DNA of 64,000 nucleotides from Hibiscus mutabilis (taxonomy: Eukaryota > Streptophyta > Magnoliopsida > Malvales > Malvaceae). Shown here piece by piece: positions 37,422 through 49,114 of this stretch. Within the stretch, counting starts at the first letter, position 1; every line of letters starts with the position of its first letter. The notes under the pieces were generated by a model. It was not told the origin of the DNA. It saw only the letters and a program-made list of their open reading frames with translations, and ran no database searches. The position numbers and the translations under genes were made by a program. The stretch lies in the NCBI GenBank assembly GCA_019671005.1, contig CM033741.1, positions 4,774,001 through 4,838,000 of the forward strand. The letters are read 5' to 3'.

Positions 37422-37871
37422 GGATAAAGTATACAAATGGTAATTAAATTATCTTAAAAAATACAAAATGGTTATTAAACTTTCAAATATTACATAATGG
37501 GCATTAAACTTTAACTTTTGTTACAAAATGATCACCGAGTCGTTAACTGTTGTTAACTGAGTGACTTGGAAGTTACAAAAAATTGTATAACAACATATTT
37601 AATCCTCAATATTTATATGTTTAGTCAATTTATACATCAATAATGAGAGTTAAATTAGGACTAAATTGATTGAATGTGTAAATATAAAGGATTAAATGTG
37701 TTATTATTTAAATTTTTGTAACTGTCACGTCATTCACTTAACGACAATTAGCGTTCCAGTGACCATTTTATAACAAAAACTAAAGTTGAATGATCATTAT
37801 GTAACTTTTTAAAGTTTGATGACCATTTTATATTTTTAGGATAGTTTAGTGACCATTTGTGTACTTTACCC
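37422..37871. mobile_element. Mutator-like MITE in the oxidoreductase promoter
   Basis: The left end GGATAAAGTATACAAATGGT pairs with the complement of the right end (GGGTAAAGTACACAAATGGT). The flanks are identical TAATTTTTA on both sides (37413-37421 and 37872-37880). The element ends 124 bases upstream of the oxidoreductase start codon. Confidence 0.9.
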
Positions 37872-37995
37872 TAATTTTTATATAAAATGTTTGTTTTAAT
37901 CGAATATTTTAATCGGATACGAATCGTGATGGTCTGTGTCTCACTTGAATAGTAACATCCTCAGCTAGTCTTCTTCATCTCCACCCACAGCATCA

Positions 37996-40834
37996 ATGGC
38001 TGATCTTCCAATCAGATTCGGTATCATTGGGTGCGCAGAGATAGCCCGCAAAGTCTCTCGAGCCATCCAACTTGCTCCAAACGCCACTGTCTCCGCCGTC
38101 GCCAGCCGATCCATCGACAAAGCCGCCAATTTCGCCCAGGCCAACGGGTTCCCACCCGAGGCCAAGATCTACGGTTCCTACGAGTCCCTTCTAGACGACC
38201 CCGACGTTGACGCCGTTTATTTACCGTTACCCACTAGCCTCCACCTCAAATGGGCTGTATTGACGGCTCGGAAAAAGAAGCATCTCCTAACGGAGAAGCC
38301 CGTGGCCTTGAACGTTGGTGAGTTTGATCAGATCCTGAAGGCTTGTGAAGAAAATGGGGTTCAGATTATGGACGGTACGATGTGGGTGCATAATCCCAGA
38401 ACCCACAAAATGAAGGAGTTTTTAAACGACAAAGAACGGTTTGGTCAGCTTAAAACGGTACATACTTTACTGGTTTTTCAGCATAATTTAATGTTATTCT
38501 TTTATATATGTAGTTCGCCAGTTTCCTGTTACACCATATGAGAAAGTTTAAAGCTCAATTCAAGGTTTTGATCGTCCTAGGACCTTGTAGTAATGCCTCA
38601 TCTTTGTAATAAAATTGGCAATTAAATGGTATCAACTTCAAATTATATGAATGTCTGGTTCTGTGGGCTTGGTTCTTGTCTTTTGTAGAAATTAGCAACT
38701 AGTTTTACTCAAGAATTAGATATCTTTGTTTGGATGATCCTGTTGGATATTGTTTTACACAATGTATATAGTCTCTTGCGTGAATGAGTTGATCTCATAT
38801 AATTATATCGATTACATTTGTGCTTATAATTGCTAACGGAGCCTGGATTCTTGTTGGTCCAAACTCCAAAACCTGGTGATTTTCTGTACCTCTTCAACTG
38901 AGCTTGTTATTGTTAAAACATGAGAAACTTGAGCTTAATGAATCAGACCTTATCTAGTTGGACCACGATTTGTTTATTCCTGCTGTGAAATCTTGTTGCG
39001 GATCATTTGGATTGTTTTGGATGGAAAATCTTAAGTCTTGTTGGTTATAGATGAAGGCGATGAAAACAAACACAACTTATGATCTAAATATGTGAATGTT
39101 CATTTATTATGTGATAAAAAAACTTTATTTCACAAAGTGATATGAAACGAAGTTTTTCATGGGAAGCTTCCTTGAGTTTGTGGAAGGGATTTTATAAAGG
39201 ATAAAGCAAAGGCGACAATATTTTGTTCTGAAACGGAATTTATAAGTAGAAGAAGTGAATCTTTACGATATAGTTGCTGGGGATTTTGTCTAAGCTCTAA
39301 TTCACAGACACATATATATACACATGCATGCATGCATACGTGCATAGACATATACATATATATGTATATATATTAGCATTTTGTTTGAGCGGAAACAGAG
39401 AAGTGGTATCTGTTTGTATCCATCCATGTGGGCAAGTTAGCATGTATATGGATGTTTGCATAACACTCGACCAAGCTATCTTGGTAACCATCCTAATTAA
39501 TATCCTTAATGTTTATCACCTTCCTGTGAGATGTGTTGCTAATGTTTGTACATTTTCTCAATCTGTTACTTATGTGATATAAAATCATAACTTTTGTGAT
39601 CCCCTTGGTCTGTGGAAAGAACCTCCAGCGGTAAAAGGCCTGTTTCTGATAAACTTGCAGTTGTAGATTTATTTCAGTATAGATTATGTATGTCGTTCCG
39701 ACTGTTTTTTTAGAAGTATCCACGTCTGACACTTGTGTCCGGAACATGGCATGGGAATATGATCACCGAGGATCCTTCACACGGAAAAACTTAGAGAAAT
39801 CTGACCATACTTGTCCCAGACACGTACTATATCGGACGCTCATACCTAAATCTGGATAACATGGGTTATTGATGTTGTATAGATCGATACACGTCCACAA
39901 ATTATGCCAGAATAAGCTTAAATATGTGGTAAAATGTCATATCTGATGCTTTTTGAAGAGAGAAATTGAGAATAGGGACAGAATATCGGGTGTTTGTGCT
40001 CCTCCCATCTGTCCATAAGCTTCAGTTGGTTTAGAATGTTGTCTAATCATCTTTTGATGCCGTTTATGCTTTTATGATAATAAAACGGCTGTTGTCATAC
40101 TAATTGTGTGTAGGGTTTTAACAAGTTGTTATGAAAAAAATATATCTATTAGACTACCTTCTGGCTTTCTAGAGACTGACAATGGTGATTAATATAACCT
40201 TTGACTTCCTCAGGTAAACAGTTGCTTCACATTTTCTGCGGATCCGGATTTTCTCAAGAATGACATTCGTGTGAAACCAGATCTTGATGCTCTCGGTGCT
40301 CTTGGCGATGCCGGGTGGTATGGCATCAGGTCAATCTTGTGGGCAGCTGATTATGAGCTGCCGAAAACTGTCACAGCCATGCGGCATCCGGTGCTAAACG
40401 AAGCAGGTGTACTACTAGAGTGTGGAGCTTCACTACTCTGGGACAATGGCAAAATTGCAACCTTCCATTGCTCTTTCTTATCAAATTTGACAATGAATCT
40501 CACTGCTATAGGAACATTAGGAACTTTACATCTTACGGATTTCATTATTCCTTACCAAGAACACGAGGCCTCGTATACTACATCCACGAAGCCTGATTTT
40601 AACGAACTTGTAACGGGATGGGCACAGCTTCCGAGTGAACACACCGTCACTGTAGATCTACCACAGGAAGCCTGCATGGTGAGAGAGTTTGCTAGCTTGG
40701 TGAAAAATATTAAAAAGAATGGTGCGCAGCCGGATAAGAAGTGGCCGACAATCAGCCGGAAGACGCAACTGGTTCTGGACGCTGTCAAGGCATCGATTGA
40801 GAAGGGTTTTCAACCTGTTGAGATTGTGAGTTGA
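37996..40834 (+). CDS. Gfo/Idh/MocA-family oxidoreductase (At4g09670-like)
   Basis: Two exons, 37996-38457 and 40214-40834, joined by a canonical 1756-bp intron, give 360 residues. The N-terminal Rossmann fold starts PIRFGIIGCAEIARKVSRAI (GxxGCA dinucleotide loop), followed by VASRS, the family motif LLTEKPVA with its conserved Lys, and VQIMDGTMWVHNPR. The C-terminal half contains LGALGDAGWYGIRSILW and TAIGTLGTL, the alpha/beta domain that forms the sugar-binding site in this family. Length and motifs match the plant proteins annotated as uncharacterised oxidoreductases like At4g09670. They are cytosolic NAD(P)-dependent enzymes whose natural substrate is not established. No lesion is seen. 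The proximal promoter contains a MITE. Confidence 0.93.
39300..39372. repeat. Low-complexity CATG/TATA microsatellite in the intron
   Basis: Mixed runs ATATATATAC, CATGCATGCATG and CATATATATGTATATATA lie in the oxidoreductase intron. Confidence 0.7.
39689..39860 (+). repeat. Dispersed intronic repeat, copy 2
   Basis: It begins ATGTCGTTCCGACTG and contains TCTGACACTTGTGTCCGG and GAGGATCCTTCACACG. It aligns with the repeat at 3509-3665. Both copies are inside introns. Confidence 0.5.
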
Positions 40835-41311
40835 TATGTTTGATCATTTGATTGAGCTTTGAATTATCTATGCATGTTTGAATGATCTGTTCCACTATGA
40901 GATTGCCTGTTGTGCATTGCTTTTTAGCTTGAGATTTTGAACCTCATTTTTGTGGTTTACCCAAACCATCTTTTTTCTTTTCATTTTTCATACATAGAAA
41001 CCTACATGATAGTTGATACGGCAATAAAATTAATACGCTAAACATAAATGTGTTAAAATTTAGAAATTTACCCTTGATAATATATATATATATAAATCAC
41101 GACTTAAAATGAAATTTCAAAATCATATCCGTATCAATCTCTCAAATTAGCGGTAAAACTGTTCACCGTTAAAAGAAACTTAATCAAATGAAATGTTTAA
41201 GAAAACCGTAACAATGTTTAAGCACCATTATTGATGACTTAATTTGGATTGAGATTTTTTTGGCACTTAGTTTTTTAATTTATCAAATAAGAAAATTATA
41301 AATTACGCTTA
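40835..41311. other. 3' flank of the oxidoreductase
   Basis: Probable 3' UTR followed by AT-rich sequence with a short (TA)n at about 41080. No gene. Confidence 0.4.
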
Positions 41312-41320
41312 AAAAAACAA

Positions 41321-42796
41321 GGCTTAAACCAAAAACAGCCCTTAAACTATGTTTTTTTTTTTTGCTTTTGGTCTTTAAACTATAATTTAGGTAAAATAGG
41401 CCCTTAAATTATCATTTTGGTCACTTTAAGTCCTTAAACTACGATTTGGGCAAACTAAGTACCTAAACTATGTCATTTTTTTTCTTTTAGTCTCCAAAAC
41501 TATCAATTGGTCAAAAAATCTTTGTGATGCGTCAATATCTTATTAGTTGAAATAATTTTCTTTTGACTTAAATAACTATCGGACTTAAAATGACCAGAAA
41601 TGATAGTTTAGGGGCTTATTTTGATATATGATATTTTAAAATTTAAAAAAAACATAAATATTTATGGCTTAAGGGTTCAATAAGCCCCTAAACTTTTTTT
41701 GCACCTAATTAAGCCCTCAAACTCAAGAAAAAAAAAATCAATTTGGCCCTTTGACCAACGTTGACTGTTAACTTTAACGGTTTTTTCTTGAATTTTTTTG
41801 CCACATGTCGTAATAGGATAATGGCCCTTGTCATTTCTAGGAATTTTTAAATTTTATTTTTTTAAAAAATATATAAAATCAGAAAATTCTAAAAAAAACT
41901 TAAAAATCTGGAAAATTTTAAAAATTATTTTAAAAATGTATAAAAATATTTTTTAATTTCAAAATGTTTTAAAAATAATAAATTTTCAAATAATTAAAAT
42001 ATTTTTAAAAAATAAAATATTAAATATTATAAAATTAAATTGAAAAAATATAAAACAATAAAAATTATTTTGATTTTTCAAATATAAAACAATAAATTTA
42101 TTTTAAAAAATATAAAAAAATAAAAGTTATTTTAAAACCCAAAATAAATTTTATTGTTTTATATTTTTTCAATTTATGTTTTTATAATTTTATAATAGTA
42201 TTTATTATTTTTAATTTTTAAAATATTTTATCTTTTGAAAAAATATTTATTATTTTTAAAAAATTAAAATATCTTTTTATATTTTTAAAATGATTTTTAG
42301 AATTTTTCAAAATTTTTAAATTTTTAATTTTTTTCTTCTAATTTTTATATATGTTTTAAAAATTAAAATTTTGTAGAAATGACAAGTGACATTACCGTGT
42401 TGCAACACGTGTCAATTTTTTTCAAAAAAACCGTTAAAGTTAACGGTCAACATTGGTCAAAGGACTAAATTGATTTTTTTTCTTGAGTTTGAGGGTTTAA
42501 TTGAGTGCAAAAAAAGTTTATGGGCTTAATTGATTTTTTTACAAAAGTTTAGGGGCTTATTAAACCCTTAAGCCAATATTTATATATGTTAGAAAAGCCT
42601 ATAAAACGATATTTTTGTAACTATGGACTTAAAGTAACAAAAACGATAGTTTAAGGCCTTATTTTGCCCAAATCATAGTTTAGGGACTTAAAGTGATAAA
42701 AAATAATAGTTTAAGGGCTTTATTTTCCAAATAATAGTTTAAGAGCTAAAAGCATAAAAAAAGGCATAGTTTGAGGGCTGTTTTTTTGTTTAAGTC
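41321..42796. mobile_element. Mutator-like MITE, family A, copy with a nested element
   Basis: The left end GGCTTAAACCAAAAACAGCC matches the copy at 19123; the right end TTTGTTTAAGTC is the slightly changed complement. The target duplication AAAAAACAA is perfect (41312-41320 and 42797-42805). Without the nested element the copy is about 558 bp, close to the 586 bp of the other copy. Confidence 0.9.
41666..42574. mobile_element. Nested Mutator-like fold-back MITE
   Basis: Ends GGCTTAAGGGTTCAATAAGC and the complement of the right end (GGCTTAAGGGTTTAATAAGC) are inverted repeats of well over 100 bases. The whole 909-bp element is largely self-complementary around an AT-rich centre. The 9-bp duplication AATATTTAT is perfect (41657-41665 and 42575-42583). 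The uninterrupted family A copy shows the unoccupied site (AATATTCAT, 19456-19464). Confidence 0.93.
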
Positions 42797-42849
42797 AAAA
42801 AACAATATGCAATTAGCTATTTGAAATTTAAAGATTATATATAAGAGTT

Positions 42850-43300
42850 ATATTATAATAAAAAAATTGTACAATCCTTCGTATTTAAATCCATAAAATT
42901 TAAATCTTAAATTCTAATCATATACCCTATATTCTGCACTATACAATTTAACTCTCTAAACTCTAAACTTTAATTTAAATCCCAAAATTAAAAGACTTGT
43001 GTATCAAAATATTTTTCTATAAATAATATAATCACAGTACAAAAGAAATAATAATTTAATTCAAACAGAGGGAAGCGAATGAATAAGTACCATTATTTTA
43101 AGAGTAAAACTTTGATACATATGCTATGTAAAATTTATTCTACACAAGCTTGCATTCCTAACTATAATCTTAAAAAACTAACACTCAACCTTATACATTA
43201 AACCTTAAATTTTAACCCCTAAACTTTTAAAATTATAACCTTAATCTCTAAAATTAAAAAATTCGTATAAATTAAAGTTTACGCACATTGTATACTAAGT
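42850..43300. repeat. Two adjacent TTTGATACA-family telomere-like blocks
   Basis: Block one (about 42850-43012) ends CTTGTGTATCAAAATAT after AACTCTCTAAACTCTAAACT-type words. Block two (about 43109-43300) starts ACTTTGATACATATGCTATG and contains CCTTAAATTTTAACCCCTAA-type words. They are separated by about 100 bases. Confidence 0.55.
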
Positions 43301-43753
43301 TTTTCTCTTATTTTAAACTCCATTGTCAACCATCAAAATCGTTAATTGAGAAGTTAAAGCAATGTGTGTGAAATTGAAAAATCGTTGTACGCCAGGATAG
43401 AAAAAACTGGAGAAAATGAGGACACGTGTAGAAGGAGAACTGCATACCATTCCTGACTATCAATGCCATGCCATCATCACATACGATAAAGACCGGCGTC
43501 TGAGATTAGAACAATTAATTAAACTAGATTGTGTAAACAAATTGTTTGTCCATCAATTCTTGTATCCATTCTATGACATAAATAATATTTATTTTTTATA
43601 AAATCAATATATTTATATTATATTTTTTATCATGTCAAATTGAATATTTTTTGTATCCGACTTTGATAAACTTGGAGTTCCAGAAATAAAAAGAGATGGC
43701 TGCCTATGAATATAATAATGTACTGTATAATATTAAAGAAGTTGTGTCATAAC

Positions 43754-44106
43754 CAAAGACGGAGTCAATATTAAATCGTGAGGGAGCAAATTGTTTAATT
43801 TTAGAATGATCGAGATCTTAAAAGGTGATTAGATTATAAAAATTAAAAGAGTTGGGATTTAATATTATTAATATTAAAATTAAAAGATCTTAAAAATAAT
43901 TAAACTAAAAAAATTAGGGGTAAATGCTTAAATTAATTAATTTTAAAATTAATAAGGTCCTAAAAATAAATTATACCAGACAATTTTGAGAATGGCAAGA
44001 ATTTAATTAAAATAATTTTAAAATTATCAATGGCCTAAAATATAATTAAACCATCAAAGTTAGGGAAAACAATATCTCTCCCACCCTCCACTTACATCCA
44101 TCCCTG
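43754..44106. mobile_element. hAT-like non-autonomous element with perfect 8-bp target duplication
   Basis: GTCATAAC flanks both sides (43746-43753 and 44107-44114). The ends are short inverted repeats, CAAAGACGGAGTC against the complement of the right end, CAGGGATGGATG. The interior is non-coding and contains AATTAAACTAAAAAAATTAGG-type repeats. Confidence 0.78.
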
Positions 44107-44478
44107 GTCATAACCAAATCATATAATTGAATTTTAGTGACGAATTTCGTACATTTGTGTAAACAGAAAGTCTTTCCGCGCCTAACTTATCTAATTTCAT
44201 AATCAAACTTTGCTTTCAACGACGAATTTCGTGAGACAAAACCGTAGTTTTTCTTTTCTTTTTAATTTGTAATTGCAGTTTAATTAAAATGTTATTTTTA
44301 ATTACTTGCAGTTTAAATTAAGTATTTGACATAAAACAAAAAAACAAAAAAATCAATATCAAGTAATATATACTATAAATTATTTACTTAAATTAATGTA
44401 GAATTAAAATAATAATTTATATGCTTAATATTTTAACAATACAACATCTTAATTTAGTAATATTATCTTACATATGCA

Positions 44479-44936
44479 TAGGGATGCCCATGGGTCGAGT
44501 TTTTTGTTGATCCGTATCCGACCCGAAAATTCAACACCTCCATCCAAACTCGACCCGACATTTTATGACGTTCCACCCGAATTCTAGAGTAAAAACTCGG
44601 ACCCAACCCAACATAAATAAAAAATTACCAATTTCATTATTATTCGATAAAATAGGGAGCTAATTGAAAAATACAAATAGAGATAAAACATTATAATAAT
44701 TATTCTATTTTTATTAGACAAAATACAGAGATAATTGAAATATATATAAGGAGAGGAGCAATGTAGCAATTATACCTAAATATTTAAAATAAAATTAAAC
44801 TATTATTGCGGGTCAAGTCGTGTATTTTTACCTTAAACCCAAACCCGATCCAAATCTAAAATTTTCTTTAAAAAACTGACCCTATAAGATTGAGTCGGGT
44901 CTTAACCCATCGGATATAGGTCAAATGGCCATCCTA
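44479..44936. mobile_element. hAT-like MITE, family B, copy 1
   Basis: Ends TAGGGATGCCCATGGGTCGA and the complement of the right end (TAGGATGGCCATTTGACC) are imperfect inverted repeats. Flanks CATATGCA and TACATGCA match at 6 of 8. The interior (CCGACCCGAAAATTCAACAC, AACTCGACCCGACATTTTAT) is shared with the element at 56225-56700. Confidence 0.75.
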
Positions 44937-45428
44937 TACATGCAAAGTTTCAAATAATATAATATGTTCATCATATTGATAAAAATATTGATTTTATTGA
45001 TATATATTTAACGATCAGATATTTTATTGATACATTGTCGCTGATGTTACATAACATGGAAATTTTGGATTTGTTATGTATAACGGTTTAAGCATATAAC
45101 TAGGAATTAAGGAAATCATCGTCAACTTAAAAATTACTAGAGAAGGGGAACAAACAAGATGTTTTAAATTTATCGAAAGTTCGACGTGCATGATTTAAAT
45201 AAATAAAATATTAATGTTTAAAATGTTAATCATATAAAATATTATAAAATAATGTTACAGTAGTATATGTATCTCTCCTCGTATTTTATACATACATTAT
45301 TCAAATTTGACTATGAATTTTACTCCATCGTCAGATTCTACCTCTAGAAAGTTGGCGGAGCCGAGGATTTTGAATTTCTTGAAAACGTACGGTGATATTA
45401 TCAGCATCAAGATGCCTACTTTTTTATT

Positions 45429-45436
45429 TATATATA
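45429..45436 (+). promoter_or_regulatory. TATA box of the laccase-like gene
   Basis: TATATATA lies 78 bases upstream of the start codon, a normal plant spacing. An AAGAAGAAACC-type leader follows. Confidence 0.5.
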
Positions 45437-45513
45437 TGTAAATAAGAAGAAACCGAACCAAAAGAATTCGAAGGAAGGGAACAACCGAAGAACAAAGATC
45501 AAACATCATTAAA

Positions 45514-47401
45514 ATGGGTTCCCAGAAACATGCCTTTCTTTTCTTGTCGGTGCTTTTCCTTTTCAATTCCCTTCTCTTCTCCGCTGCCGATGACGTTTAC
45601 TACGAATTCTTTGTAAGTTTGTTTTTTTATTAGTTTGGATTATTTGTTTTCTTTATCTGATCGATATGGTTGTAATTCGCAGTTGCAAGAAGCAGAGTTT
45701 ACTAAGCTTTGCGGAACAAAAACCGCCTTGACCGTCAACGGCACTTTTCCGGGGCCGGAGATTCGGGTCCGAAGAGACGACACCGTTTATGTCAATGTCC
45801 ACAATCAAGGAAGATTTGCTGTTTCCATTGACTGGTATACCATCTCTATATCTCATTTTTCTGATCCATCCTTGAGCTAATATGTTAAATTGTTAATGCA
45901 TAATATATATATTAATGGGTCGGACGAGATCCAATTCTAATCCAAATTATGCATACTGTCAACGTTGTGTATATTTAATCAAAATATAATTTGATTTCAA
46001 ACATTCATTTTGAAGCAAATAATAACTAATCTAAACCATTTGCACACAGTATTAATGGAAATAAATATGGGAGATCCACTGATTGGCTAGTAGTTAATTA
46101 TACTTATATTTATACTGTATGAGAATGTAATTTTTTTATTTAATAAAAAATAAAATAATATTTTATTAATATTTTATAAACATAAACAACTTTAAATATT
46201 TTTTAATATTTGCAATATAATATTATGTATTTCAAATTTCGTATCATATAAATTATACACCGCATTGAATATTAGAACTCAAGTCTAACCCAGTTTTTAA
46301 AAGACTTTTAAATTCATTTTATATTAATATTTTTTTCATCTCTCTTAAATATAAGTTTAGAAAAATGAACTGATTATTTTATTTATCTGGTGCGATTATA
46401 AGATATTATTTGTTCATCAATCTTAAGAGAAATGAAAGAACAAAGATGAACAGTTTGACCAACCGAACAAATGTGTTCGAACAAACGGATTTTTGAACAA
46501 GTCTAATTTTGAGACGATTTATTTGGAATATTATTGGTGGGTTATTGTTTTTTTGAGAAATTGACAGGGAGGGCGTTGAGGATTCAATTGATGGTGCAAA
46601 TGAGTTGATTCAGCCCGGTAGAAACTTCACTTACGAAATTGAATTAGACGATGAAATCGGAACCTTATGGTGGCACGCTCGGAGTGCTTGGGCTAGAGCA
46701 ACTGTCCACGGCGCCTTTGTCATTTCGCCGGCCGCCGGTGAAGAATATCCTTTCCCTGCACCCACTTCAGATCAAACAATTATCCTCGGTAACATGCTCT
46801 AAAATTCTTCTAACAATTTTATTTATTTTTGTTATATATATAAATTTAAAGATTATGAATCTTAACATTAATTCTTTGGCAAACTCTTTCTTTCAGGAGA
46901 ATGGTTTAGACAAGAGTTAACGGAAGGCGTTATTCCCGGCCAAGCAGATGCGTACACGATCAACGGCCATCTCGGAGAAACATATGGATGTAACGGTATG
47001 TATCTAATACTCACATCCGAATTCTAACAATATAGTTTCGTTGTTAAACTACCTTTTGTAGTAACACTATTCATAATTCCTTGTTTGCGGCAGATACATC
47101 ATATCAGCTACAAGTGGATTACCAGGGTTTATACCTCCTCCGTATAATAAACGCTGTCGCCAATGAAACAATGGTGCTCGCCATTGCACAACACAGCTTC
47201 ACAATCGTCGGACGAAACGCGGCATATGCCCGGCGCTCGTTCTCGAGTTCCCTGACATTAGCCCCGGGGCAGACGCTCGACATCTTGCTAAGCGCGAACC
47301 AGAACGTTGGCCAATACTATATCACTGCTCGGCCATCCTCCGGTAGACTTAATACCACCGGAATTATACATTATACCACCAGCACAGGTGGTTTACTTTA
47401 A
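45514..47401 (+). pseudogene. Laccase-like multicopper oxidase, truncated and lacking copper ligands
   Basis: Five exons join in phase: 45514-45612, 45683-45834, 46568-46788, 46897-46995 and 47094-47401, giving 292 residues with a signal peptide (MGSQKHAFLFLSVLFLFNSL). Two cupredoxin domains are recognisable: LCGTKTALTVNGTFPGPEIR, then GTLWWHA, AYTINGHLGETYGCN and LDILLSANQNVGQYYITARP. Laccases oxidise phenols, including monolignols, in the cell wall. The domain 1 copper motif HWHG is DWEG here and WWHAH is WWHAR, so three of the four histidines are lost. The protein stops at TAA 47399-47401, right after domain 2. Domain 3, with the type-1 copper site and the HCH motif, is absent here and downstream. 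All introns are GT-AG and the frame is fully open, which is unusual for a dead gene. It is a pseudogene or a non-catalytic laccase-like protein; it cannot be an active oxidase. Confidence 0.8.
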
Positions 47402-47974
47402 TTACTTGGATTTTCGAATGTCATTGTCAGTTGTCTTACTCATAGGTTTGTTCCTCAAATAAGACATTCACTAGGGCAGACCGCTATGTAGCCCTACTAA
47501 ATCCATGCTAGCTGTGATTTGTATTTGTATTTGTTCTTGTTAATGTTTATTTTAAATATATTTTTATTTTATTACTTATATTCTGAAAACGGTTACCGTC
47601 ACAATATCTCTAAATTAAGTCATATATCTTTTTTTATTTTAAAAAATATTTTTTAATATGCTAAATTTAAAATTAGAAAAATAACTACTCTTTAAAAAAA
47701 CATTGATCTTGTTTGTGTTCAATCCAGTCCGAGCCGGAGCCTAAAGCCCAAATCATTAAACCATAATCTGGTTCAATCCCAAAACTAGAACATTAAACTT
47801 GTAAAGATCTTGATGTGCTAATATGACAATTCACATATATTTATGTTAATATTATATTATTTAATATGTATGTTACATCAATAAATAATTTAAAAACATT
47901 TTTGAAAAATAAAAATAGCATAAAGTATATATGTATTAATATGCTCATTATCACACTAGTGTTGTTAAAAATTT
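47402..47974. other. 3' flank of the laccase-like gene
   Basis: No domain 3 sequence of the laccase was found here. AT-rich with no recognised element. Confidence 0.45.
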
Positions 47975-47986
47975 TAATATTTTAAC

Positions 47987-48173
47987 CACGAGACTTAGGT
48001 GAGCTGGTACAGTTTTTTCTTACTTTAACTAGTAGTCGAGGGCTTCATCCTTATCCTGGATATGGAGCAGCTTTAAAATTTATGGTCAGCGTCTACCCCT
48101 TATATGAGTCAGCAGAACACGAAAGGATTAGCCACTGAGCTTGTTCTGGTGAACACATTGAAAAACAAAAAAA
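47987..48173 (+). mobile_element. tRNA-derived SINE-like insertion
   Basis: A 187-bp unit runs from CACGAGACTTAGGTGAGCTG to an A-rich tail (GAAAAACAAAAAAA). TAATATTTTAAC flanks both sides exactly (47975-47986 and 48174-48185). TAGGTGAGCTGG near the start fits a pol III A box; GGGCTTCATCC about 45 bases on is a degraded B-box candidate. Orientation is given by the tail. Confidence 0.75.
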
Positions 48174-48358
48174 TAATATTTTAACATTTTTTTATTAAAA
48201 TAAACATCAAATTAACTATATTGAATGAGTTTAGGGCTAAAATTAACTCAAATAAAGAATAAGAGTCAAACAAATAGAAATTATAAATGATAATGATTAA
48301 ATTTGTCATGATGTTGAAAAATAAAAAAAATCAACAAGTGGGCTTAAATATAAAGGTT

Positions 48359-48575
48359 ATATTTTGATACATATGTTTTGTAAAAAAATTACACAACCCT
48401 TCATATTTAAACTATAAAATTTTAAACTTAAATTCTTAACTCTAACACCCTAGAACATAAATCTTAAACCCTAAATTATAAATTCTATCTATAAACCTTA
48501 AATTCTACACCCTACACACTAAATCTTAACTTAATTCCCTTAACCTTAAAACTGAAAGTATTGTGTATCAAAATA
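48359..48575 (+). repeat. TTTGATACA-family telomere-like element
   Basis: The left end ATATTTTGATACATATG pairs with the complement of the right end (ATATTTTGATACACAAT). The interior consists of CCCTAAA-like words (ACACCCTAGAACATAAATC, AACCCTAAATTATAAATTC). This is the best-defined copy of the family. Target duplication is unclear. Confidence 0.65.
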
Positions 48576-48940
48576 TTTTTTTAAATATAAATGATGTCTT
48601 TAAGCATATTAAACCATCGATTAAAATAGTTAGAACAATAGTGAATAATGCGATCAAAATTAGCCGATAAATTTGCCGAGTGTCAATTTTTTTTAAAAAA
48701 TGTTTTTTAATAGTCTAAAATAATAATAATGTAGTATTTGTTTATATATATTTTTAACATTTTAACAATACACACATACCTTACGGACAAGACGATTTAA
48801 ATAAGGGTCTCCTAAGATAAATATTATTTTCTTTCCCACTAAGACCACATGTCGAGTTCTCTTTTTGGAAAGTTGATGTAGAGTAGGTTGATGGTAAATA
48901 TGAAAAAAAACATTATTTTATCTATTAATTTTAAGAAAAC

Positions 48941-49114
48941 ACTTTGATACATAACCTTTTTAATTTTAGTGTTTAGGGTTTAATGTGTAGAATTTAAGGT
49001 TTATGGTTAGAATTTAGAGTTTAAGGTGTAGGGGCTAAGGATTTATGTTTCAGATTTTATAGCTTAAATATGAAATGGTTGTGTAACTTTTTTATACAAT
49101 TTGTGTATCAAAAT
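48941..49114 (-). repeat. TTTGATACA-family element, opposite orientation
   Basis: The left end ACTTTGATACATAACC and the right end TTGTGTATCAAAAT bracket TTTAGGGTTTAATGTG-type words, i.e. the complement of the interior at 48359-48575. The two lie 366 bases apart in opposite orientation. Confidence 0.6.

Noticed and set aside
45297..45566. 89-codon open frame on the minus strand
   Set aside because: It overlaps the promoter and first exon of the laccase-like gene and resembles no family.
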